From positions 4,001,501 through 4,065,500 of the forward strand of contig OU696575.1 of assembly GCA_916048095.2 (NCBI GenBank): a DNA stretch of 64,000 nt. The letters run 5' to 3'. A program made the position numbers and the translations under genes. The first letter of the stretch is position 1. Each line of letters begins with the position of its first letter. A model generated the notes under the pieces. That model did no database searches. It was not told the origin of the DNA and saw only the letters and a list, made by a program, of their open reading frames with translations. Below, one piece after another: positions 21,600-33,161 of the stretch. The DNA comes from Sacculina carcini. Its lineage: Eukaryota; Arthropoda; Thecostraca; Sacculinidae.

Positions 21600-22918
21600 G
21601 GTGGGACATACAAAGCCGTGGCTTGCACTCGAACGGGTGTTGGTCGCAGATGGTGCATGTTGTCCCTCAGGCGTTCGCATAATGTCGCAGGCGAGAGAAA
21701 CCCTGGCTGAAGCAGTAGGAACGACAAACTGACCCGGCAGACGAAGAGGCTCCCCAGTGACCAGCTCCGCGCTGGAACAGCCGATGTCCTCCTTTACCGC
21801 GGCGCGAATCCCGAGGAGAACCAAAGGGAGCCGATCTGTCCACCTCTGGCCGGTGCATGACGCTCGCAAGCTGGCCTTCAACTGCATGTGGAAACGCTCC
21901 ACCAGACAGTTGCATTGTGGGTGATAGGTGGTCGTTCGCCTCTTAATGGTGCCGAGCAACGCCATGAGTCAAGACCAGAGGCGCGATTCGAACTGCGGAC
22001 CTTGGTCACTGACGATCGACTCTGCAACTCCAAAGCGTGCGACCCAGTGCTGTATAACCGATTTGGCGACGTCTTCTGCCGTTGTGCGGGTCATGGGGAT
22101 GGCCTCCGCCCACCGAGTGAACCTGTCAACAATCGTCAGAATGTAAATGTGGTTGTCCGAGGGCGGAAGCGGTCCGACGATGTCGACGTGTATATTAGTA
22201 AATCTACCTGACGGCGGTTTGAAGGTAGCCGTTAACGAGCGGGTGTGTCTGGTGAATTTGCTGCGCTGACATTGTACACAGGCGCGCACCCAGGTTTTCA
22301 CGTCCTGTCGCAGACCCTGCCGGATAAAACGGTCGCCCACTAGCTTTTGACTGGCCGTCACGCCGAGGTGAAACAGGTTGTGACCAAGGAGAAGAACGGT
22401 CGCCTCAGTGCAGATGGCAGAACAGGCCGGCTTCGGTCGGTGGAGAAGTCACACCACAAGCTCCATCTACAACTCAGCGGCACCTGTCGGAGCTGGATCG
22501 AATGGCCGCTGTTGTTCACCAGTTGTTGTGTGTCCGTGTCATTCTGCTGCGCCTCGGCTATGGAAGCAAAGTCGTCAAACTGCGGCACCGGCGACGTGAG
22601 CATGTTGACGGTGCGCGACAGGGCCTCGGCCACCATGTTTTGCTCGCCGGGCACGTGGCGCACGTCAGTGGTGAATTGTGAAATTAAATCCAAGTACCGC
22701 ACTTCTCGTGGTGAGTATGTGTCTGAGCCGGAACCGACGGCGGCTGTGAGCGGCTTGTGATCACTGAAAATTATGAAGTGCCGGTCCTCCAGCGTGTGGC
22801 GAAAATGGCACACGGCGCTGCGCGCTGCAAGGAGTTCGCGGCCAAACGTGCTGTAACACTGTTCTGTCGGCGTCAGCTGGCACGAATGAAACGCTAGAGG
22901 GACCCACGACCCCTTCAC
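21600..22918 (-). pseudogene. RNase H and integrase of Gypsy element B
   Basis: RNase H (22918-22700) shows TPTEQCYSTFGRELLAA and FIIFSDHKPL. The integrase has a zinc-binding region (CVQCQRSK), the core VDIVGPLPPSDNH (first Asp), SIVSDQGPQFES (second Asp) and TYHPQCNCLVERFH (Glu). It is broken by a frameshift near 21965 and the C-terminal domain is lost at the junction with element A. Confidence 0.8.
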
Positions 22919-22970
22919 GTGTTGCTGCGGAACAGCACCGATACCGCTCGGGGAGGCGTCAACTTGCAGA

Positions 22971-24206
22971 CTAAGAGGCGCGCCGACGACGGGAAATGAC
23001 AGCCGAACGACGTTGGCGAGTGCGTGCTTCGCGCGAGAAAGCCGTCTCTGTGCCCGCTGTCCAGCTGACAGGCTTCTGAGACCTCTTGGTGCGTGTGTCT
23101 ATGAGAGAGTGTAGTGGGGACATTAAATCAGATGCGTGAGGCAGAAGCCGATGATAGAAAGTGATCATGCCGATGAACCTGTGGAGCTGTGTCTGTGTGG
23201 TCAGACGCGGAAACGATTCGATCTCCATCAGCTTTTTGGGTGAGGGCGCGACGCCGTTCCGAGACAAATGGTGCCCCAGAAACTCGAGTTCTGGCACGCC
23301 GATGATGCACTTCGCCGTGTTGAGCTGTATGCCTGCGTAAGTGAGACGACGCAGCACTGCTCGCAGGTGCCCTTCATGCTCTTCGACCGATTTGCTGGCG
23401 ACTAAAATGTCATCGACATAAGCGAAGCAGCTGTCCAGTCCGCGCAACACGTCGTTCAGGAAGGGTACTGGATATCTGTCCGGTGTGGTGATGCTGTTTA
23501 GTGCGCGGTAGTCGCCGCAGACGCGAATGGAGCCATCTGGTGTGTTCACCGCGTGGAGAGGGCTCGACCAGCAGCTAGATGACCGCCTGACAATGCCGAG
23601 CGACAGGAGACGGTCGAATTGGCACTTCACGAGAGCAAGCTTCTCGGGCGGGAGTCGTCGTGTGCGAGAGAACACGGGCGTACCGGTCGTCGGTATGTGG
23701 TGCACGGTGGTGTGCTCGGGCGCACGATTGAAGTCTGGCGCAGACGTGACGACCGGAAACTCGTCCAAGATGCTCGTCCAGTTGGCGGCCGCTGCAAGGA
23801 TGCCGCTAGCAGCAACTAATTTGGGATGAGGTGTGGCCAGCGTCACTGAAGACACGTCGCTTAGTCGCCGCCGAGCCACGTCCACGGTGATTTTGTTGAA
23901 CGCCAGAAAGTCGGCACCGAGGATGGCCTTGGGGGCATCCGCGACCACAAAACTTCACTCGTGGGAGTCCGTGGACGCACCATTGAGTCGTAGTCGCGTG
24001 GTGAACGTGCCGTGGGACGGAATGGTTCGACCGTCGGCCGCTCGCAGTTGTGGTGTGTCGCTGGAACATCGAATGTCTGACGCGTCGACCTTGTTTTTGG
24101 GCCACACGCTCACCTGTGTGCCTGTGTCCACCAGCAGACTGCACCCCGAGTTCGCGTCTGTCACGAAAAGTAGCGGCTGGTGGGGTGTCGCTGGGACGGG
24201 CGCCAC
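22971..24206 (-). pseudogene. Protease and RT of Gypsy element B
   Basis: Protease motif LLVDTGTQVSVWP (24206-23955) is followed after a stop by the flap/hydrophobic segment (AILGADFL). RT has SSCWSSPLHAV, RVCGDYRALN and FAYVDDILVASKS, but the segment between PFLNDV and LRGLDSCFAYVDD is far too short. The catalytic Asp-bearing box A and the PFGL box are deleted in frame, so the enzyme would be dead. Confidence 0.8.
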
Positions 24207-24220
24207 TGGTCCCAGCGCGG

Positions 24221-25067
24221 CTAGTTAAAAGCCGGCTGGTTGTAGCGGCACGGCGGCTGGCATCTTTCGGCGGCGTCCCAGAAACGGCGGTGATAGTGAC
24301 AGATGTTATCCGCCCCGTTGTCGCCCGTCCCGGCGCGCACCGGTGTGCGCGAGCGGCTGCGGCGTCTCCAGTTGGCGCGCGGCGCTGTGATCCTGTCACT
24401 TCTATGCGCCGACATGAGCTGCCGCACCGCCGATGTCAGCTCGCCGACAGCCTGTACCATATGTTGAACGTTGGGGTCGCTGCGGGAGCCGTGTTCACGA
24501 CCGGTGCCGCCTGCACCGCGCTGATGGTCAGGTCCTGCCGACTGCGCGTGTTTTCCATGTAGCGGTCGGCGGCTGCGGCGAGTTCCTCCACTGCCGTGGT
24601 TTCCGGCAGCAATCATATCGCCGCTTTCACGTGGAGCGGCAGTCTGGAGATACAAAGTCTTGAGTAGGCCGCTGTCAGCAGAACTGTCGGCCGACGTCAA
24701 CTCGCCTTGCATTCGCCTCAAAAGCTGAGAGTACTGCTGGCCGCCGAGATGTTGGTGGCGCAACAGGGCATCCAGACGCGACGCGCGCGAGTGTGCGAGG
24801 CGCGCGACGAGAGCCTGGCACAGGTCCTCGAAGTTCGGAAACTTCATAATGATGCCTTTCAGCTCTCGAGCGACATCCATGTGGAGATTGGCCACAAATA
24901 AATTGAAACTTCTTTGTGGCTGAAGTCACGCCTGCCACAGCTAAAGCGCAGTTCACTTGCGCGAGCCAAAGTTCTGGCTCTTCAGGAGCGAACGGCGGTA
25001 AACGGAATGTGGAGATGCTCACCTCGTCCGCGCTCGGAATTTTGCTTTCACTTGATCCGTTAGCCAT
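24221..25067 (-). pseudogene. Gag of Gypsy element B
   Basis: ATG at 25067, 34 nt downstream of the LTR boundary. The capsid starts with STFRLPPFAPEEPELWLAQV. A frameshift near 24890 moves the remainder into another frame (24895-24221), which keeps LLRRMQGELTSADSS and a basic C-terminus without CCHC knuckles, as expected for this group. Confidence 0.7.
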
Positions 25068-25234
25068 TGATCACGCACAAAAAATCACTTCGGTGGTCAC
25101 CAGTGTGGAAATGCTTCCCAAAGGTTAGACTTCACACTGATGAATAAAGACTCGGCCACGAATAGTCTGTTTGCAAATGCACACACAAAATTAAGACGAG
25201 TTTACCACGTGGCGGTCCAGACAGGATGACCGTA

Positions 25235-26347
25235 CTAACTCGGCGTGCCCGCGTCGGTGCGCGGGAATCGCACCATCACGTAAATAATATTTAACGCAAT
25301 AGTGAAATATAATAACATAAAGCATGCGCGCACGCATATCATAAGCATAAAACATGTCTTCAGCGCTGAGTGGTCTGTACGAACAGTGAAGTGCCGGCAC
25401 CACAGGAAATACCGCCACTTCTGGACGGCTTGCACGGCATCCAGCGTCCCCCGCTCCGTCACCGAATATTTTGCCTCGGCCGTCGTGAAGCTGCGGCTCC
25501 AAAAAGAAACGATGTGGTCGCTGCCATCGTCGCCAACCTGTGACAAAACAGCACTCGCGCCTGCTTCACTGACGTCGCATGTGACGATGGTCTGCCGGTC
25601 TGGGTCGAACCGGCTGAGCGGCTGGGCTTCTACGATGGCGCCTTTCAGCGCGTCGACTGCTCGTGTGTGTTTCGATGTCCACACGAAGTCGACGTTCTTT
25701 TTCAAAAGCCCGAAAAGCGGAGCAGTTTTCATGGCGTACTCCGGTACGAATTTGGATAGCCACCCGCACAGGCCGAGAAATCTCCGGAGTTATTTTGCAG
25801 TAGTTGGTGTTCTGGCGTCGCTGATTGCGCGCATCTGATCTTGTGACGGCGACACACCGGACTCGGAGACCACGAACCCGCAAAACTGCAGCTGCGACTT
25901 CGCTATCACCGACTTTTCCAAGTTCAGGGTGACATTGGCTGGTTTCAGGCGATGCATGACGGCCTCGAGTCCCCTGTCGTATTATTCTCGGTCGCGTCCC
26001 CAGCACACGATGTCGTCCAGGTAATGGCAAGTCCCAGGCAAGCCCGCCAACAGCTTGTCCAGCAGTTTTTGAAACGCGGCGCCTGCTGAGGCCAATCCGA
26101 ACGGTACCCGCTTGAAGCGAAATAACCCGTCGTGAGTCAGAAATGTCGTGATGTGACGTGAGTCAGGATGCAGCTCGAGCTGGTGGTACGCTTCTTGCAG
26201 GTCCATCTTGGAGAACACTCTACCCTGCAGGTTGTTCAGTAGTTCGTCGACAGTTGGAAGCGGATGTATATACGTCACGATTTGACGGTTAGGCTGACGT
26301 AAGTCTACGCATATGCGTATTCCTCCGGACTTTTTCTTGACGATCAC
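25235..26347 (-). pseudogene. RT and RNase H of Gypsy element C
   Basis: RT boxes: RICVDLRQPNRQIV, SKMDLQEAYHQLEL (catalytic Asp), FKRVPFGLASAG and CHYLDDIVCWG (YLDD). A stop at 25982 and a frame shift separate the thumb. RNase H shows TCDVSEAGASAVLSQ and TVRTDHSAL, then unrelated sequence. Confidence 0.75.
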
Positions 26348-26355
26348 GACGGGGC

Positions 26356-27738
26356 TTACCCATTGCGACGCTTCTGTACGTCTGTACTTCTGTTGTGAGG
26401 TGTAATCACACCTGCGTCGAGAAGTAGGTTGATTTCCGTCGTGACGTCCGGCCTCACCGTCATTGGCAGTCGCCGTAGAGGAATCGACACCAGTGACGCG
26501 TCAGGCTTGAACTGAATCTTTTGGCAAAACCCAGGGATTTCAGGCAGTTCCTTGTCGTACGATTCTGCCGCTATCTTCGCCACAATGCCGCCGCCCGGGT
26601 GAATAGACAGGTCTAGATCTGCCAGCGTAGCAAGGCCCAACAGTCCTTCCGATGACGGGGTGTCGATAACGTAAAAAGTCGTCGATGCAGTGTGACCCCT
26701 TACCGTGACGTCGGCGCGCAGTGTACCGATGACGTTTATCGGCCGATGACCCACGCCGAACAAACGGGTGTCTGTAGGCAACACGGCGGAGTCCTTGAAG
26801 TGAGCCCTCGCCAGCGGAAGGCTCAGCACAGACACGCTGGCGCCAGTGTCCACTTGCAGTTCGACGCTGGCGCTTTTGCCGCTGTCCACTCTAATGAGGA
26901 CGTCGCACATCAACTGGTTGGTGTGTACCTGCTCGCAAGTAAGAATCGTCACCTCTTTGACGTTTTTCGGCTTCGATGGAGCCTTCTTGGACCTACACAT
27001 TTTGGCCCAGTAACCTTGACGGCCACAGTTATTGCACGTGCTGGTGCGGGCCGGACAGAAGTCGGTTCTCGGACAGTCGTGTTGTCGACCGCAGTGCGAA
27101 CATGCCATCATGCGGTGTGGAGGAGCTGTGCGCGTCGGCGGCTGTGGTCGCACCTGCTGTATCACTTCGGCTGTGGCGCCGGCTTCTGGTCATATGCGGC
27201 GCACCTCGTGTCTGGAACTCTCGAACGCTTGTGCCTGCAACAAAACTGAGTCCAACGTTAATTTAGGATCTTGCAGAAACCTTTCCCGTAGCGTCGGATG
27301 AATGGTTGACTCTACAACCATGTCGCGAATCATTTCAGATTCCAGTGAGACGAAGTTGCAGTTTACCACCAGTGTTCTCAGCGCTGCTACGTACTCCGCA
27401 GTACTTTCGTGTGATGCTTGGCGTCGCTGGCGGAAGGCGTATCTTTCCGCAATGACGTTGACCTGTGGTCTGTAGAAAGAATCAAGCTTGCGAATGGCGT
27501 GCGCGAAGTCATCTTCCCCTTCGATCTTCTGCAGTGGCGGCAGTGAATTGAAGACTCGTTGCTCCTCCGTCCCGACACAATGCAAGAGCATTGCTCGTAA
27601 TCTTGCCGTAGAAAACGCCTCCCCACCAAATGCAAGAATATAGTTTTCAAATGCGAACCGCCATTCTACCCATGGCATACCCGGTCGCCCTGGACTGGGA
27701 AGGAATGCTGGTGGTGGTGGAACGCCCTCCATATTCAT
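26356..27738 (-). pseudogene. Gag and protease of Gypsy element C
   Basis: Capsid from MNMEGVPPPPAFLPSPG with VEWRFAFENY; one stop near 27190 splits it. The nucleocapsid follows with CSHCGRQHDCPRTDFC and CNNCGRQGYWAKMC (CX2CX4-type knuckles, the second with Tyr in place of His). The protease active site is VDTGASVSVLS. The frame closes at 26356 after an RT-start region containing a frameshift. Confidence 0.75.
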
Positions 27739-27969
27739 ATGTTATGATACAATACAGAAATGGTCAATTAAACAGATTTGACTTTTACCTCGTCGCCAAA
27801 TTATGTAGCGTCGCCCAAGCAACCAACAAGAACAACACGTATATTATAACCCAACTGAACCTCACACTAGAACAGTCCTAACCTGAATGAAGCCTAGAAT
27901 AATTATACTTACTTGGTCAGCTCGCCAAAAGGGCGTAGCCGACGTCAAATCACCCAACAATCGTACGAT

Positions 27970-28338
27970 CATCAGCTGATCACAATTGCATTGTAGCCTC
28001 TACCTGTTGAGCCCAGTGTGCCATGATTGACCCAGATATATATACAATTTGTCGACACTACAGACACATTCAGCTTTAGATGTCTTGACTTCATCCATCT
28101 AGTAATAACATCGAAAATTGATTGCAAAATACTTACACTATTATCGATATAAGACACAGAAAAGTACACTAATGTATCGTCAAGGTAAACATGGCACTGA
28201 ATATGAAAGCGACTGAGCAGCTCGTACAATGTGCAAGTATATATAAAAAAGAGTATTGGACCCAAAACAGACCCTTTTGGTACTCCGCTACTCAGCGGGA
28301 AAGGTGTTGAACGGCTGTTATTAATAACCACAGACTGT
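27970..28338 (-). pseudogene. LINE RT fragment (CR1/L2-like), part 2 of split copy
   Basis: RT boxes SSGVPKGSVLGPILFFIYT and YLDDTLVYFSV on the minus strand. The preceding part of the same RT lies at 33077-33161, on the far side of the element D insertion, so one LINE was split by D. A frame break follows the YLDD region. Confidence 0.75.
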
Positions 28339-28343
28339 GTGCG

Positions 28344-28625
28344 TATAGTGTCGCGGCTCACCAGCACAGAAGAGGCGTTAGCAATGACCCAATATATTAA
28401 CACACAAGAGAAACAAACCGTACAAGCCTAAACCTAAGAATGACATATCACTTACTTATACTTACCTGGAAACCTAAAGATCTACGTGTCACTCGAAAAG
28501 GTCACATAACACAGGTACACGTAATCACTTGACCCAAATACATAGTTACGGCGATAATGGCGCTTCTGTGACATGTCATGTTATTATTTACAATGTAGCG
28601 ATTGTTACGCACCCAAGACACTATA
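28344..28625 (-). repeat. 3' LTR of element D
   Basis: 282 bp, TATAGTGTC...GACACTATA. It matches 32790-33071 except at four sites. The plus-strand interior begins TATCCCTCCCCTTAAAG, the complement of the polypurine tract. Confidence 0.93.
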
Positions 28626-28798
28626 TATCCCTCCCCTTAAAGCAGAACATAATGACAAGTAATAGGTACTTTCGCTTGAACCGTGCTAACAATCGCCCAG
28701 TGGTCAAGTAACACGCGCTGGTCTCCAGCGACGTCTGCCGCTCCGAGAGGGCGGGAGCTCTGCGAGATGTTGGTGGACATCTGACGGCTGTCCGCCTT

Positions 28799-29395
28799 CT
28801 AACTCGATGCGTTCTGCTGGCGCCTCGTTTTCACCGACAGCTGTCCCATCTGAGCTGGTATTCTCGGCCGTGTCCGTCGGCGTGATCGCTGCTCCGGCGT
28901 TTCCGTCAAGCGGCGGAGATATCTTCGGATTGAAGTCGAGAATCTCATGCTCCTCATACGGTACCGTGGACGGCGAGCAGTTTGATGCAGGAGCGAGATG
29001 AGCCGCGTTACGAACTGACCCGTCCGACAAGTGATACGACGTCGGGCCACTATGTCGCCGAATCGAGATTGACCACGAAACTTTGACTCGCCTTTGGGGA
29101 CGTGTCCGTGGCGACGGACGTAGACCCTGTCGCCGATCTGGAAGGCCGGCTTGCGCACTGAATAATGTTTGTTGTAAGCGGCAGCGTTCCTCCTCTGCTG
29201 CTTCCTCACGCGCTTGGAGGGATCACCCTGCGTCAGCTTCTCACCCATCACCGGCAAGGTCAGACGCATTATTCTCCGGTGGAGCATCTCCGAGGGGATA
29301 CGCCGGTGCTGCCGTGAGGCGTGCTCCTGTAGTGCGCCAGTCGATACCGGATGTCTTCTGCGAACTTCGACGTGACACGAACCTGGCCGACCCAT
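28799..29395 (-). pseudogene. Integrase C-terminal part of element D
   Basis: Basic C-terminal segment with FQIGDRVYVRR, the typical GDxVxVR strand of Gypsy integrase C-terminal domains, in a frame shifted from the catalytic core. Confidence 0.7.
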
Positions 29396-29418
29396 GACTT
29401 GAACGTCCGGTTAAATCT

Positions 29419-31852
29419 TTAAACCGCAGCGTTTCCTCTTGGCCAGTAGGCCGACGATCGTCTGTGCTTGATGCCTCGTCTCGACAGGTATAGTTCGAAG
29501 TCCGCACTGACGAAGGGAGTGCCGTTGTCGGTGACGACCTCATCAGGGAAGCCCTCACGCGCCCACACTCCTCGCAGAAACTCAATCAGCGCTTCCGTTG
29601 TCACCGTCGAAACTAGACCGATTTCCACCCACTTGGACCTGTAATCAGTCAAAGTTATCGCATAACGACTATTGTGAGGTGCTGTGTTGATCGGCCCGAC
29701 GACGTCGATGCCCAGTTTAGACCAGCACTTCTCTGGCAGCTCGACACAAGTCAGCGGCGCCGGCTTGCACTTACCGACGAGTACTTTGTCGGCGCTCTGG
29801 CATAGTGGACATTTGCCAACGTACTGTTCGACCATCTTGTCGATGCCAGGGAACCACGCGACACTTCTGAGCAGCTGCTTGGTGCGAAGTGCTCCATCGT
29901 GTGCTTGGTGTGCCGCTTTGACGTATGGTTTGCGTAAAACCAGTGGCACGACGATTTGGTTTCCGTTGCGCAGGACGAAATCTGACGACACGCTTAGATC
30001 GTCTTTCACGTGGAAGAAAGGCCTGGTGTGCTCGTCGCAGTCCTTTTCGCGAGCCGGAAAACCTGTCGCAAGAGGAAAACATGTCGCATGAGCGCGTCGC
30101 ACAGCGATCAATTGAGCGTCCTGCCTCGAAGCAGCAGCGACTTCATCAAGCGTGATGGGTTGGTCGGTGTCCTGGCCGCTGTCAACTGTCGCAATCACCT
30201 CATTTTCCTCCTCTGCGACGGACGGCTCACACTCCGGCAGCCGAGACAATGCGTCTGCACCAGGCAGCCGCGAACCAGGCGCGTGCACCACGGAAAATAT
30301 ATATTCTGTGAGACGAGCCCGCCACCGAGCAATGCGCGCACCAGCTCGCCCCCCGTAGTGTGACGACAGTACCGCCTGCAGAGCTGAGTGGTCGGTTCGC
30401 AGAGTAAACTTGCGCCCCCAAAGAAACAACCGCCAGTGCTCAATGGCGCGCACGGCAGCCAGTCTCTCTTTCCGTCACCGAGTACTCCGTCTCTGCGTCA
30501 GTGAATTTTTGGCTCCAAAATGCGACCACTCGTTCGTCGCTGGCGCTGTTGCTCTGTGACAACATCGCGCCTATTCCGCGCTCGCTTGCGTCCGTGGTCA
30601 CCAAAATGTCCAGCGCCTGATTGAACGGCTGCAACGCCTGACTGGTGGCTATTTCCGATTTCAATCTCTGAAATGCGTCAACTTCGGCTCCTCCCCACCG
30701 GAACGGTGTATCCTTCTTTAGCAACGCGTACAGTGGCGCCGCTTTTACCCTGAAGCCGGGGAGAAAATGAGCGAGCCACCCGCACAAGCCCAGAAAACTG
30801 TGCAGTTCCTTGGCTGAAGATGGCGCTGGTGCGTTAGTGACGGCGGACACATGGCTGTGGAGAGGTGAAAAACCTTCTTTATCGATGTGGTATCCACAGT
30901 GATCTATCGCGTTGCACGAGAATGCCGATTTTTCGCGATTTATTGTGATGTTGGCCTTTTTCAGTGCAGTCATCACTTGCTCCAGACGGTCGTCATGTTC
31001 CGCCTGAGTACGTCCGGACACCACGATATCGTCCAAGTAGTGCTGTACTCCGGCGATACCACTGAGTAGCCGATCGAGCAGCTTCTGAAATGCTGGGCCA
31101 GCGGACGCTAACCCAAACGGCACTCTCAGGAACTGGAACAGTCCCTGGTGCGTTATGAACGCTGTCAGCGGGCGTGATTCCGGCGCGAGACTCAATTGGT
31201 GGTAGGCTGAACGCATATCGATTCGACTGAGAAGCGTACCCTGCAGCTGCGACTGCAGCTCAGTAATCGTTGGCAGCGGGTGCGCGTCCGCCACTATCTA
31301 GCTATTGAGACCGCGCAGATCAACACACAACCGTACGCGACCATCCCTGCGCCTCGCCACTACCGTCGGGCTGATCCAAGGAGACGCATCTATTGGCTCG
31401 ATCACTCCCGCGCTCTGTAACTCGACCAGTTCCTTGGACACTTCCTCCTTGATTGAAAGCGGGAGACGTCGCAGCGCACATCGCACCGGCAACGCATCGT
31501 GGCGCAGCAGGATCCGATGCTGGTGCCCGCTGATGGCTGGCAGCCTCTTCACTCCTCCTGTCGTGACGTTCGATATGGTTCCTTCTCGTGGGCGGATCGT
31601 CAGACCCAACGCTGACATCGTCGATAGCCCGAGAAGACCCTCCGGTGATGGCGTATCTATGACGTAGAACTGGGTCTGCGCAGTGTGTTTTTCCACCGTC
31701 ACCGACGCCGACAGCGTGCCGATCACCTTCAGCTCCTTCTTGCCGATTCCGAACAGTCGTGTGTCCGATGGTGACACAGCTGATCCCTTGAAGTGAGCTC
31801 TGGCCAGTTGGAGGCTCATCACAGATACGCTGGCTCTAGTGTCAACTTGCAA
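29419..31852 (-). pseudogene. Pol of Gypsy element D
   Basis: Protease VDTRASVSVMS has Arg where the family has Gly (DTG to DTR), which should inactivate it. RT: RVRLCVDLRGLNS then a TAG at 31298-31300, SRIDMRSAYHQLSL, VPFGLASAG and HYLDDIVVSG. RNase H: TTDASERGIGAMLSQ and TLRTDHSALQ, with a 1-nt frameshift near 30455. Integrase: CPLCQSADK, VDVVGPIN-like IDVVGPINTA, VVTDNGTPFVS; it closes at 29419. Confidence 0.85.
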
Positions 31853-32727
31853 AGAGACGAGCCGACTTACCCGAATCCACCGACACGAGTGCCTCGCACA
31901 CCATTTTGTTTGACTTTGGAGCGTGGCAGGAGAGTATGGTCACCTCTCTCAGAGTTTTGCTGGTTGAGTTCGCTTCCTTTGACCGGCAGACACCAGACCA
32001 GTGGCCCATCCACCCGCACGCGTTGCATTTGCTCTTGAACGCTGGACAGAAAGATTTTCGCGGCGTTTTGTGATGCCGACCGCAATAGGAGCACTTCTCG
32101 GCAGCCGCACCGTCGTCTCCTGTCCGTCTAGGTTGCTTGTCTCTTCTAATTGCGATGTTCACCTCGCCAAAGTCATTGTGCGGTTCGCGCGTCATCTTGG
32201 ATGAGTGCTCACGTGACGCCTCGTACGCCTCTGATATTTGGAGCAGGGAACTAAGCGTCAGTGTCGGTTCCTGGAGGAAGCGCTCACGTAGCCGCTTGTG
32301 GACCGTGTGCTCGACCACTTGGTCACGCACCAGTTCATCCGTGAGTCCTCCGTACTCGCAGTTGAGCGATAGCGTGCGGAGTGCCGAGACGAAATCTGCA
32401 GTCGACTCTGTGTCACGCTGTCGTCTTTGTTTAATAACAAACCGCTCCGCAATGATATTTACCTTCGGCGTGTAGTGCTGTTGGAGTTGCCGCATTGTTC
32501 TGTCGTATTCCGTCTCGCCTTCTCGTTTGGCTTCTGCTGGGAACGCCCTGTAGGCGCGCATAGCCTCCGGTCCGATGCAGTGCAGCAGCAGTGCACGACG
32601 ACGAGCATCCATGAACGTGTCGCCGCCGATTGCCTGCAAGTAATTTCCGAACGACTCTTGCCACTCGCTCCAGGGTACCAAGGGCGTGGCAAAAATTGAG
32701 ATGGAGGCGGAATTCCGTTATCTCCCA
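31842..32727 (-). pseudogene. Gag of Gypsy element D
   Basis: Likely start MGDNGIPPPSQFLP at 32727, with a frameshift near 32680, then a long capsid frame from VPWSEWQESFGNY. The nucleocapsid knuckles are CSYCGRHHKTPRKSFC and CNACGWMGHWSGVC. The gag frame continues into the protease region and is lost by a frameshift near 31850. Confidence 0.8.
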
Positions 32728-32789
32728 TTATATTTGCAATGAGAATAACCCACAAAAATGTAATCGAGTTCTTAATCCTCGTCGCCAGA

Positions 32790-33071
32790 TATAGTGTCGC
32801 GGCTCACCAGCGCAGAAGAGGCGTTAGCAATGACCCAATATATTAACACACAAGAGAAACAAACCGTACAAGCCTAAACCTAAGGATGACATATCACTTA
32901 CCTATACTTACCTGGAAACCTAAAGATCTACGTGTCACTCGAAAAGGTCACATAACACAGGTACACGTAATCACTTGACCCAAATACATAGTTACGGCGC
33001 TAATGGCGCTTCTGTGACATGTCATGTTATTATTTACAATGTAGCGATTGTTACGCACCCAAGACACTATA
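32790..33071 (-). repeat. 5' LTR of element D
   Basis: 282 bp copy of the 3' LTR. Directly inside it the minus strand reads TCTGGCGACGAGG, a TGG-starting PBS two bases from the LTR end. Confidence 0.93.
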
Positions 33072-33076
33072 GTGCG

Positions 33077-33161
33077 GTTATCAATATAAGTGCGAAATAG
33101 GTAAAAAGCAGATCCTGAAAAATCAATTTTTGACAAGTCTTCTACAAGTCTTCTAAGTGTT
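33077..33161 (-). pseudogene. LINE RT fragment, part 1 of split copy
   Basis: Minus strand encodes LSKIDFSGSAFYLFRTYIDN, the segment expected just before the GVPKGSVLGP box found at 28300. It is bounded by element D on one side and element E on the other. Confidence 0.65.

Larger units (their letters stand above)
19030..21600 (-). mobile_element. Ty3/Gypsy element A (pol only, split by MITE)
   Basis: Minus-strand pol without gag. RT runs from about 21590 to 20935 (SPWRAQVLVIS, KLDLKHTYHQ, FNRLPFGLTN, YIDDID). RNase H is at 20016-19630 (FMLETDASDSALAAIL, RTFSIVTDQQAVSYIF). Integrase is at 19553-19269 (HSDRGSQFTSSELR), with a C-terminal tail GFPRRSGSGYSLPSW at about 19240-19100. Stops occur in RT. 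A 780-bp MITE interrupts it at 20149-20928. Confidence 0.8.
21486..25345 (-). mobile_element. Ty3/Gypsy element B (CsRn1-like)
   Basis: Minus strand order: 5' LTR (about 25345-25104), PBS at 25103-25085 starting TGGTGACCACC, gag (25067-24221), protease (24206-23806), RT (23948-22971), RNase H (22918-22358), integrase (22361-21600). The 3' LTR is missing: the element passes directly into element A near 21545-21600. Gag with FRLPPFAPEEPELW and the integrase ending LRPTPVR...YVPP resemble CsRn1-type elements known from flatworms and arthropods. Confidence 0.8.
25235..27738 (-). mobile_element. Ty3/Gypsy element C (gag to RNase H)
   Basis: Minus strand: gag (27738-27190), knuckles and protease (27165-26356), RT (26347-25982) and RNase H (25732-25350). 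It is cut in RNase H at about 25350, where the LTR of element B begins. No integrase or LTR remains. Its family is close to element D: both share the gag start region, zinc knuckles, VDTGASVSVLS and the YLDD RT. Confidence 0.8.
28344..33071 (-). mobile_element. Full-length Ty3/Gypsy element D
   Basis: A 4,728-bp minus-strand element flanked by a perfect 5-bp duplication GTGCG (28339-28343 and 33072-33076). LTRs are 282 bp, begin TATAGTGTC and end GACACTATA on both strands, and differ at four positions by my reading (about 98.6% identity), so the insertion is fairly young. PBS (minus, 2 nt inside) TGGCGACGAGG; polypurine tract (minus) AAGGGGAGGGATA next to the 3' LTR. Coding order is gag, protease, RT, RNase H, integrase. 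A few frameshifts and one TAG disable it. Confidence 0.92.
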
